DNA of 64,000 bases, from positions 41,757,021 through 41,821,020 of the forward strand of contig NC_081541.1 of the NCBI RefSeq assembly GCF_901000735.1, in the 5' to 3' direction. Made by a program: the position numbers and the translations under genes. Of the stretch, positions 56,301-64,000 are shown one piece after another (the stretch's first letter is position 1; each line of letters opens with the position of its first letter). The DNA is from Corylus avellana (lineage: Eukaryota; Streptophyta; Magnoliopsida; Fagales; Betulaceae). Under the pieces are notes generated by a model. The model saw nothing but the letters and a program-made list of their open reading frames with translations, searched no databases and was not told the DNA's origin.

Positions 56301-57493
56301 TCCCATGTCTTCGTGTTTTGAATATTTCTAATTGTTCCAAACTTGTTTCTTTGGTGGCAAAAGAAGTGGAAGAGCAGCTACATTTGGGTTGGCCATCCAA
56401 ACTCAAAGAAATCAGGATAAGAAATTGCGAGGTCCTAGAATCTTTACCCAAGTCAATGATGCACAACAACACGTGTGTTGAGTATATTCATATCAGTAAC
56501 TGTCCTTCCCTTACGTACTTTGCAGTAGACCAACTACCTCCAATGCTAAAGCGGCTATATATAGAAGATTGTAATATGCTGATTTCGTTGGATGGGGATG
56601 ATGTCAACAATTGTGGCAGCAGCACATCTCTTCTTGAGCACTTGATAATTATGAATTGTCCATCGCTCAAATCCTTAACACCAAGCAGAGAATTACCTAC
56701 AACACTTAAATCCCTCACAATTTCGAATTGTAAGAATCTGGAGTCGATAGCGAAGAGCTTCCATCACAACTCGTCTCTTGAAGTGATTGATATCGAATCA
56801 TGTGAGAATCTTAAATCCTTACCCATGGGCATACACAACCTCAGCCATCTGGATAATATTTATATTTTCAAATGTCAAACTCTTGTTTCCTTCCCAGACA
56901 AAGGGTTGCTCCCTGCCAACCTGAGATCACTTTCGATTTTCGAATGTGAGAAAATGCAGGTCTCGCCCAACTGCATACAAAACCTCACCTCTCTTCAAGG
57001 ATTGTGGATAAGAAAATGTCCAAGCATTAATGTATCATTTTCGGAAGTAGGTTTTCCCACCAGCCTAACATCACTTTCTATCGATGATATGGCGTCGTTT
57101 AACGAGGCCTTTTTTGAGGGGGGATTGTACAAGCTTACCTCTCTTAAAAAACTTGATATTTTCGGTCACTCTCCGCATCTGGTGTCCTTCCCAGAGATGA
57201 TGCTACCTGTCTCTCTAACCAGCCTCATCATCAGAGACTTCCCGGATTTGAAATGCTTATCTTCCAAAGGCTTTCAAAACCTTGCCTCTCTTCAATTTTT
57301 GTTTATCTTGGATTGTGAAAAGCTCACGTCCTTCCCAGAGGATGGCTTCTCTCCCTCACTCCTGCGGCTTTATATCCAGAGATGTCCTCTACTAGAAAAA
57401 CGTTGCAAGAAAGATCGAGGACCAGAGTGGTTCAAGATAGCCCACATCCCTTGCATTGTAATTGATGGGAGATTAATTTATGAACCAGAATAG
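53363..57493 (+). CDS. CNL disease-resistance protein D (RPP13-like 1/I2 type), intact
   Basis: This is a single-exon frame of 1376 codons from the ATG at 53363 (MAEALLSAFLGVLFDRL). Domains in order: Rx-type coiled coil (about 1-130; WLDDLRDLAYDVDDILDEF at 65-83), P-loop GMGGIGKTT (200-208), FDMKAWACVSEDFD (223-236), kinase-2 LVVLDDLW (275-282), SAIVITTR, GSPLAAK (368-374), CFVYCSVLPKDYEF (425-438), MHDL (491-494), then LRRs from about 540 to the end, closing with IYEPE. All motifs of an ADP/ATP-switch immune receptor are present. Codons 1 to about 171 and the upstream DNA agree with gene A. Everything from about 54980 (codon about 540) to the contig end agrees with gene C. Only the part between looks private. 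It acts, if expressed, as a cytosolic or nuclear receptor for pathogen effectors. Its mosaic make-up could be real or an assembly effect. Confidence 0.93.
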   Translation: MAEALLSAFLGVLFDRLSSRELLNFARREGLEKKMDKWSKMLSRIEAVLADAEEKRDNGVAVKKWLDDLRDLAYDVDDILDEFATKALQQKLTGGNQASTSKVRNFIPACCTGFKINNRLGSEIEEITDRFNEMVKQKDDLKLCENVDRRSRRTRETLAPTSVVTKANVYGREKDKEAILELLVGEKCRDAQLSVIPVIGMGGIGKTTLAQLVYNDEKVQSYFDMKAWACVSEDFDVVRVTKTILESLTPENCEGKDLNWLQNKLKENVKGKKFLVVLDDLWNENYHDWSILRAPFEEGASGSAIVITTRNVGVSSKTGTIPAAYSLKELSNDVCLSILAHHALGKRDFSAHLNLKDIGEGIVGRCKGSPLAAKVLGGVLRNKMEPNEWEDVLKSKIWDLPEVGSEIDPALMLSFHHLPSHLKRCFVYCSVLPKDYEFEETQLVLLWMAEGLLQPRDGRKQMEDLGSEYFNNLLSRSFFQQSFKDESRFLMHDLINDLAEKVAGDICFKMEDRIGGNNGRKPSTKARHSSYLGGEYDGIQKFEIFNDLTCLRTFLPLMLPYPGNCYLTSNVPLELLPKLQRLRVLSLRGYNIFELPESIGDLKHLRSFDLSLTKIRSLPDSIATLYNLQTMILEDCSNLKKLPSTFANLVNLRHLNIQGARALDAMPPQMGKLTCLQSLSNLVVGKGSCSGVKELGPLLHLRETLCISGLENVINLEEARDARLIEKHNLHGLSLKWSRNIDESQDRKSELKVLNMLQPHKGLKELTIRHYGGAEFPTWLRVPSFCNMIVLKIESCAKCTTLPAVGQLPSLKELFIKGMASVKNIGSEFCEEGCSQAFKSLEILRFQNMQEWENWIPCEEFPKLLKLSFIRCPKLVGKLPNHLPLLQNIVINQCRQLVVSISCFPELCKLKIEESEGVVHRGKVDFGSLRFSSLSTISEFTCQIEGFIMEGLTSVEDLTIETCEELTPLWSNDVGLLQHLPCLRVLNISNCSKLVSLVAKEVEEQLHLGWPSKLKEIRIRNCEVLESLPKSMMHNNTCVEYIHISNCPSLTYFAVDQLPPMLKRLYIEDCNMLISLDGDDVNNCGSSTSLLEHLIIMNCPSLKSLTPSRELPTTLKSLTISNCKNLESIAKSFHHNSSLEVIDIESCENLKSLPMGIHNLSHLDNIYIFKCQTLVSFPDKGLLPANLRSLSIFECEKMQVSPNCIQNLTSLQGLWIRKCPSINVSFSEVGFPTSLTSLSIDDMASFNEAFFEGGLYKLTSLKKLDIFGHSPHLVSFPEMMLPVSLTSLIIRDFPDLKCLSSKGFQNLASLQFLFILDCEKLTSFPEDGFSPSLLRLYIQRCPLLEKRCKKDRGPEWFKIAHIPCIVIDGRLIYEPE

Positions 57494-58744
57494 GAGAATC
57501 CGTGAATCCGAGTTTTGTTTGATGCAAGTAAAGTTTCAAGAAATAAATCCAAAGGTCAGTTTATTGTTACATCATTTCTTTTTGGATCTCATAAAGGGAG
57601 AATCACAGACTGCCTCTCTTCTTCCCAACAACACTTGATTCTCTATTTGTTTTTATTTTTTTGGTCTAAATGTTGGCGTTGGGTTCACTGAACGTTTCTA
57701 TTCTTGTTTGGTTTCCACAGCAAGAGGATAGGTGTTTGTTAAAATGCCCAAGCGACAACGTTGAGAGAGGAGGCCTTCGAATATGAGTTTTTCATTACTA
57801 TTTGACCCTCCAAATATAGGTAAGTAACTAGATATTGATCCTTTGATAAGGTTGGCATTCATATTCAGTAACTGGATTGATCATGTTCATTCATTTAATT
57901 TTCATTGAGAAGAAGTAGATGGGATTATCTTAACGTTGTATCCCCATCATCAACAAACGGATCCGGATTATGAATATAAAGAGGTATGTCTCACTGCTCA
58001 TTCAATTTTTGATAATTTCTAAAAAAGTTTTGCATCCAAGTAGATATAGAAGTTATTAAATTATATTTTAACTGATACAGAAAATAAATTATTCTTTATT
58101 GTTGATTCTTGTTAAGACAGTAGTTCGAGTACGAAGTTTTGCTCTACAGGTACGTCGATCTCTAATGAATGTTTATCCATCTTTGATGCTTGCAGATGGT
58201 TCAAAAGGCTGGTGCAAATTGTTACAACTTTCTCCATCTGTGTATTAATTCCTGTATAATTGGAGGTGTGCAGCTTTATTTTGAAACAATGGTTGCCAAT
58301 CTGTTATGTTTTTCTACTCCTTTTTTGTTCTTTTCCTCTTTGTATTGTTTTCTCGGTAAGCAGAGTATGTATTAGGCGTATGGTCACATGACAAATTTCA
58401 AATTTTGATTGATTTAACATGTACTTCAAGTTATTTTATGAATGGAGGAATCATTTTCACGAGATACCATTTACGATAACAATAAAACCGAAGCGAGTAA
58501 AAATAGTCATTAAGGCAATGATTGGGATCTCTGTCCTTAAATTGAACAAAGAGAGTTATTGTCTTGAAAACTATATTCATATGGATAGTAATTCAAAGTT
58601 TTGCATATTAAAGACACATTTTCATCAAGGAGCTCTCACCAAAAAAAAAAAAAAAAACTACTGAATTCTATCAAATTGTTGTGAAATAATATTTAAAAGA
58701 AAGCTGAAAAGAGAATAAACAATATGTTAGAATTGCATTTTTTT
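57494..58744 (+). other. 3' UTR/flank of CNL gene D, identical to 37484-38734
   Basis: The candidate UTR introns are those listed for gene C, shifted by 20010 (donors 57555, 57820, 57984, 58150; last exon from 58196). No difference was seen up to the contig end. No other gene is present. Confidence 0.7.
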
Positions 58745-58844
58745 NNNNNNNNNNNNNNNNNNNNNNNNNNNNNNNNNNNNNNNNNNNNNNNNNNNNNNNN
58801 NNNNNNNNNNNNNNNNNNNNNNNNNNNNNNNNNNNNNNNNNNNN
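58745..58844. other. Assembly gap (100 N)
   Basis: This is a placeholder of exactly 100 N. The left side ends in DNA that recurs inverted at about 63711-64000; the right side is the end of an H+-ATPase intron on the minus strand. The right-hand contig is therefore in the opposite orientation to what the gene C region would predict. Confidence 0.98.
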
Positions 58845-61800
58845 GGTGTTCGTATTAGTATTAGTTCTATGGAACTAACAATAATGGCAAAATCAGGATG
58901 TTAAAGACACCACAATTGTATAGATAGAGGAAATTCTGTAGAAGTTGCTTGTGTAAGAAGTTTACAAATGCTTTATGAATAAATTTGAGATATTCTATCA
59001 GTTCTCGAGTATTGTCTATTAAGCTTTGGGAAGAATTTGTAATTTAACATAGTATTTGAGCAACGGTCTTGAATTTGAACCATGTTTCTGTCCTTCACCT
59101 CCCATTTCTGAACATTTCACGTGCTAAACCTCACTTATTACAAAGAAATTCGAGCTCACACATAAAGAGAGTGTTGGAATATTAATTTAATAATTAAATC
59201 AATTTGTTTCTAGCTGCTTAAGTTTTTTGGAATTAGTGGTGATTTAATTTGCTTGGGTCATTATATGATAACTTTAGTTTCACTTACTTTTTGGTCTACC
59301 ACCAGATCCTAGGCTCGTCCACTTATTGCATATCGGACTGCAAATTTCAAGGGATCAAGCAAGAAATAAGTCAGAATATTGAAGATCCAAATGAGACCTG
59401 TCCAACCCCAACCAATTTCCTTATTCCAACAAATTTTCAAGTTGCAGTGGCAGATATTACTGTTGCAACCTGCAAAGATGAGTCCAAGTCATTGGCATCG
59501 GGAAAGGAATATAAAAGCTTATGAAGTATATCAGATTTGGAATTGTGAGACAGCAATCATATTGCATGATCCACGAAATGGATTTAAACAGGGTTTTGGT
59601 CAAGTGTAACTGAAACTTTTCAATGCCTTGGAATGAAAGATCATTCCACTTCCAATGACACTTGGCTTTAGAAAGTTCCGAAGAAAATTTAGAAATTTTG
59701 TACTATATATATATATATATATATGAGGAATGCTATTTACTATTTAGTAAACTACTATACGACTGGAATGACGTGACAGTGATGGTAAAAATCGGCCTTT
59801 GGATCAACAAGAACTTGTTGATTTTTACTGTCACGTCATCTTAGTTGTATGACAGTTGTATAATAATCTACTAAATAACTTTGTTAAATTACCGTGTAGT
59901 TTTTTAGTCTCTAGAAGATTGCACGGCTAGTCAAAACAACACTAATGATTACACTCAACCCTGGTTCTATTAGAACAATATCTGAAGCACTGCGGGCAGC
60001 ATTTGTGTAATCTACCACTGTAATTCCTATGTCGGCTTTCTTCAAGGCGGGTGCATCATTTACTCCATCACCAGTCATTCCACAAATGTGCTTTCTAGCT
60101 TGTAATCTACTCACAATCTCATATTTATGTTCTAAAGGAGAGAAATATGTGATTAGAAAATTGAACGAAAAATCAAGTTTGAAGGAGCTTGCTAGACCAT
60201 TAACCACCAGACTGACTGGGAAAGACGCCGGCAAAACCATCAGCTTGCTCAATGAGCTCATCAATGGGAAGAGCAGCAAGATCCCCACCCTTATTGTCAC
60301 CAAGCAGGGATGAAGAGGGCTACATGTTTGTGCCCATTCCAAGCCGTCTTCCTGTTTCCTTGCCAATTGCAAGCTGGTCACCTTTAGGAGTTATTCATAT
60401 GTAGGTATCTCAAAGAAACATTTCTCATAATTAGAATGTATATAACTGATATGTAAACTTATGCCAGTTTGTCCTAGTATGGAATGAACTTATAATCATG
60501 AAATCGACTCGATCATCAGATTAGAGATTTTAAGGTTCATAATAACCTTAGCCCATTCGCATTTTGAATATTTTCTTTAAGCTACTGTTGACTTGAATAC
60601 TTTTAGCTTTCATATTTTTTGTTGATCTTTTTTCTTCTTCTAACTAGACGTTTCTCTTGTATGCTTCACGTATACCAAAAAAAAAAAAAAATTGGTTCTA
60701 TAATCATAGACAATTCTGGTATGTTATGAATGTTACGAAAGTTGACTATTAAGAGAGAATTATCTTTTTTAAAGAATTTTCATATCTCAAAGGTCCAAAA
60801 GGAAGGTTAAAGGCACACACCTGTGATCATTTTAACACTCACAACCAGGTCCAAAGCTCTTCTAATTGTTTCAGCACTGTCATGGCGAGGAGGGTCAAAA
60901 TGAGGTAGAAGGCCAACAAACTCCCAGGGGCCACCAGGACATTCTTTGGTTCTAGCAGGTACTTCCTAGAGAAAGAAAAAGACCAGATTTTCTCAAAATA
61001 TACAGAGAAGAAAAAGTTTACAAGACAGTGAATAGACTTTGAGAGACTGATAACCTGGCGGGAAATTCCAAGGGAACGTAGGCCACGTTCTGCAAACTTG
61101 TCAACGATTGCATGTACCCTCTGTTCGATTTCTAATTTGTTATGCGCTAGATTGAGAATCTGCATAGAACGTAGAAAAATATGTTTTTTTCAAATCATAG
61201 ACAATGACGCGTTTTTAAAAATGCACGATTTTAAAGGTTAAACTACGATTTTACCATACGCTTAACTGCGTTTTCAAATAGCACATTTTTAAATCGCAAA
61301 TTCAAATAAACCCTTGTTGAAAATTTTTAAGTTATACCTGCTCTGGTGCACCTTTGCTGACTCTGTACATTTTACCAGCACCATCAAGGTAGGTAAGTGC
61401 AGTCCTTTTATCAGTTGGATTGAAGGGTAGGAAGTGAACTTCTTGGATTCCAGCTCGTGCCTATAGAATTGTAGTAGAGACTCAGTTGAATTCAAGGTAA
61501 GCAATCATTTTCAATGTCAAACATCTAATAATCCATAAGAGTGTGTCCAACATGTTGTAAAATATACCAAATACAGTGAAAGATTCAAGAACTCTTTGCA
61601 GAAAACATGGGAAACAACCAAAATGCTGGTGAAGACATTGTAAGACAGTGTAGAAGCAGTAAATATCTAATACCTCCTCAGGGTCTGCCAACATTGAAAC
61701 AATTGCAGCATCAATGGCATCTTGGTTCTCTAACCTTGATGCTCTTGCAGCCATAAGTACAACCATATCCTTGTCAACACCTTTGGCAAAAACCTGTAAT

Positions 61801-62834
61801 GACAATGACATGGATAATGTCAATCATAAATAAAAAGGCCATTTGAATGGGACAAGAGTTTTGCTATTTCTTTTGTTGGATTGGCATTGGAGCTGGTAGA
61901 GAATTTATTAGCATAGTTTCTATACTACCAAAGACTCCTAGAATAGTTTGCCTTGATGCAAATTGTGATTGAACTTTCAAAAGTATGTGATTCTACTGTG
62001 ATGCTATCTACTATACTCATTGTTATGCCATGCAGACTTAAAGCAACATAAGAGGGACCAAGAAGATAACCTCAATCATATTTTTATCAACTGTAAGCTT
62101 GTTAAGTGTCAGTGTGCCTGTTTTGTCACTGCATAGTACATCCATTCCAGCCATTTCCTCAATGGCTGTCATTCTCTTTGTTATGGCACCCTGCACAACA
62201 CACAGATTCCCATTGTCCAAGAATATTCAGAATTGAAAACCATTAATTCATTCATATGCACCATCAGGATAAGCCCTTTTATGATCATTGTGAACTTAAT
62301 TCCAAATCAATCTAGAGTGTGGCTGTGGCTTCACAAACCTGCTGTGATAAATGATGCGAACCGATCGCCATTGTAACCGAAAGAACAGTTGGCATTGCAA
62401 TTGGTATGCCCCCAATTAGTAGGATGAGTAGGTTATCAATGCCGACACAGCATTCCTTCCCGTGAATCCCATATATCACGATCATTTCACTAGCCATCCC
62501 AATAGCAATTGAACAAATGCAGAAGTTTCCGATTGCCGTTAAAACCTGAAAAAAATTTGTTGTTATGATTTGGAGAAAGTCTTGAGAATGCTGCTTAAAA
62601 CACTCAAAAAGTTTTGGCTTGACATTATGGAGATAAAATTTCTTTTAAATGGACCTGCTGGAAATGTCCAAAATTTGTGGTGTTCTCCACAAGATGAACT
62701 GCCTTCCCAAAGAAAGTGTAAACTCCAGTTGCAATAACAACTGCTTCAATTTCCCCTTGCTTGCATGTTGAACCTGAATAAACCCCATCACCTGGATTTT
62801 TTGTTACTGGAAGAGATTCCCCAGTAAGAGCAGA
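58845..62834 (-). pseudogene. Plasma-membrane H+-ATPase pseudogene 3
   Basis: Exons on the minus strand: actuator with intact TGES from 62834, TM3-4 (~62545-62340), DKTGTLT exon (~62192-62070), [13 protein letters not shown] (~61795-61671), ~61459-61339, ~61160-61056, ~60966-60822, nucleotide-binding exon ~60384-60215, TGDGVNDAP exon ~60135-59899, then TM9-10 exon to 59288. It keeps more catalytic motifs than the other copies but has TAG at NM(Y)PSS near 60324 and TAG at AIF(Q)R near 59913. Behind the MITE a deletion through the TA repeat removes the TM6-8 exons, and the TM9-10 exon has a TGA, a frameshift and a TAG. The first exons are absent, as in all copies here, and the tail exon lies beyond the gap. 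It is not functional. Confidence 0.9.
59733..59885. mobile_element. Foldback MITE, orthologous insertion in ATPase copy 3
   Basis: It is the inverted twin of the element at 21134-21290, with the same arms (GACGTGACA cores) and the same position after the TGDGVND exon. A TA repeat next to it (about 59706-59723) forms one side of the deletion described for pseudogene 3. Confidence 0.75.
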
Positions 62835-64000
62835 CTGCAAGTGACAATGAAATATGTTAAATTCAGGAGGTCAAATACTAGGGAAAAATATGTTGTATAT
62901 ATGACATCATAGTGACACTAGTGCTTGGTTCTTAGAGAAGAACATGTCAATGTAAAAGTAAATGTTAATGCAGAATCAAATCATAAATTTTTAGTGGCAA
63001 CTTCAAAATGAGTTCTGTTCAATACATTTTTCTAAGGTTATTTCAAGTTAATTAGAGTGGCATTATTTTCGTGGTTGATTGAACTTTTTAAGGAGGTGTT
63101 GGATCCATTGGGTTTGGAAAATTACGTTCAAAATTACTCTAATATAAAAGAGCGAATGACTTTGTGGTGTGCAACTGCTACTTATGTGAAATCACATTCA
63201 GATTTGACATATTTCAAAATAGAGTTGTTATTTGCATTTTTTAGGACATTGTCTTACATGTTAAGACTTAAACTGTGCTCTTTTTGTGGTTTTTCACGGC
63301 CCCTCTTTGGCCAACAGGAACTTTATTTTATCTTTGGATTTCTCCGAAAATGTTTTTCTCTCTGGGTGACTAGTGCTTTGTGTTGACTCTCTGGGTTTGG
63401 CTTTATCTTGCTGTGGATATGTTTTTGTCTGGTGTTGTGTTTCTTTGCTGTCTCCCTACAGGACTATTGTTTGTCATCTTTTTCAATTGATAACCATTGA
63501 AAAAAATTGTTTCGCATGATGATATTTGCTAAATCTGAATCCTTGGATCAACAGTAGTGTTGTTGACATCAGCATGTGATTACACTTTTGATTCAATCCT
63601 AAGAATAATATGAGTGCAGAGGTTAATGTTATTCTCAAACTAGTGGATGGGGAATTCATTTCATCTGCTACTCATCCTAACTTAGAGCATCTCCAGCAAC
63701 ATAATGTAAAATAGCTTATGAAAAAAATGCAATTCTAACATATTGTTTATTCTCTTTTCAGCTTTCTTTTAAATATTATTTCACAACAATTTGATAGAAT
63801 TCAGTAGTTTTTTTTTTTTTTTTTGGTGAGAGCTCCTTGATGAAAATGTGTCTTTAATATGCAAAACTTTGAATTACTATCCATATGAATATAGTTTTCA
63901 AGACAATAACTCTCTTTGTTCAATTTAAGGACAGAGATCCCAATCATTGCCTTAATGACTATTTTTACTCGCTTCGGTTTTATTGTTATCGTAAATGGTA
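62835..64000 (-). repeat. Inverted copy of the gene C downstream DNA
   Basis: From about 63027 to the window end it equals 39430 down to 38455, including a 17-base homopolymer, with no difference seen. Between 62835 and 63027 the copies differ slightly. The 109-codon open frame at 63057-63386 is the same one as at 39398-39069 and has no recognised homology. On the minus strand, reading left from the window end, this is the flank that follows a CNL 3' end. Confidence 0.75.

Noticed and set aside
63057..63386. 109-codon open frame, also at 39398-39069
   Set aside because: The two copies are identical only because the DNA is a recent inverted duplicate. The frame has no recognised domain and lies in DNA that behaves as ATPase intron or flank.
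1..64000. CRISPR arrays, operons or prokaryotic defence systems
   Set aside because: No spaced short repeats or bacterial gene organisation exist. Introns, SINEs and CNLs show plant nuclear DNA.

Overview
This is plant nuclear DNA from a dicot, probably a woody one and possibly Fagales (a low-confidence guess from the style of the NLR proteins). The supporting signs are AT-rich intergenic DNA, GT-AG introns, CC-NB-LRR (CNL) resistance genes, plasma-membrane H+-ATPase exons, plant F-box/FBA proteins, a tRNA-derived SINE, an L1-type LINE tail, and Mutator-like and CACTA-like elements. Three runs of exactly 100 N (8035-8134, 24446-24545, 58745-58844) split the window into four contigs.

Layout. 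Contig 1 (1-8034): CNL gene A on the minus strand, frameshifted, preceded on its left by several copies of a 3'-flank module. Contig 2 (8135-24445): a gene-less 3' module, a SINE, a W-box-rich upstream region, the intact CNL gene B (10135-14253), a solo-LTR-like insertion, an F-box relic and the first half of H+-ATPase pseudogene 1. Contig 3 (24546-58744): the rest of H+-ATPase pseudogene 1, F-box gene 2 with a premature stop, a 2.6-kb repeat also found at the end of contig 2, CNL gene C with a one-base frameshift, H+-ATPase pseudogene 2, the intact F-box gene 3 (41923-43035), a transposon-rich stretch (44-52 kb), and the intact CNL gene D (53363-57493). Contig 4 (58845-64000): H+-ATPase pseudogene 3 on the minus strand and an inverted copy of the DNA downstream of gene C.

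The locus is built from repeats of one block: CNL, a 3' module with several UTR introns, a decayed H+-ATPase, then an F-box gene tail to tail with the ATPase. Of the protein genes, only CNL B, CNL D and F-box 3 look intact. The CNLs belong to the I2/R3a/RPP13-like-1 type of intracellular immune receptors. The F-box genes belong to the F-box-associated (FBA) type that includes CPR1, an SCF subunit known in Arabidopsis to limit NLR levels; a functional link here is only inferred.

The most notable observation is a three-way mosaic among CNLs A, C and D. A matches D through the 5' flank and coiled coil, A nearly matches C through NB-ARC, and C matches D with no seen difference through the LRR and 1.25 kb downstream. 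Identity tracts end exactly at contig ends, and contigs 1 and 4 abut within one exon with about 39 bases missing. The choice between recent gene conversion and mis-assembly therefore has to be settled before any of this is read as biology. All comparisons were made by eye.
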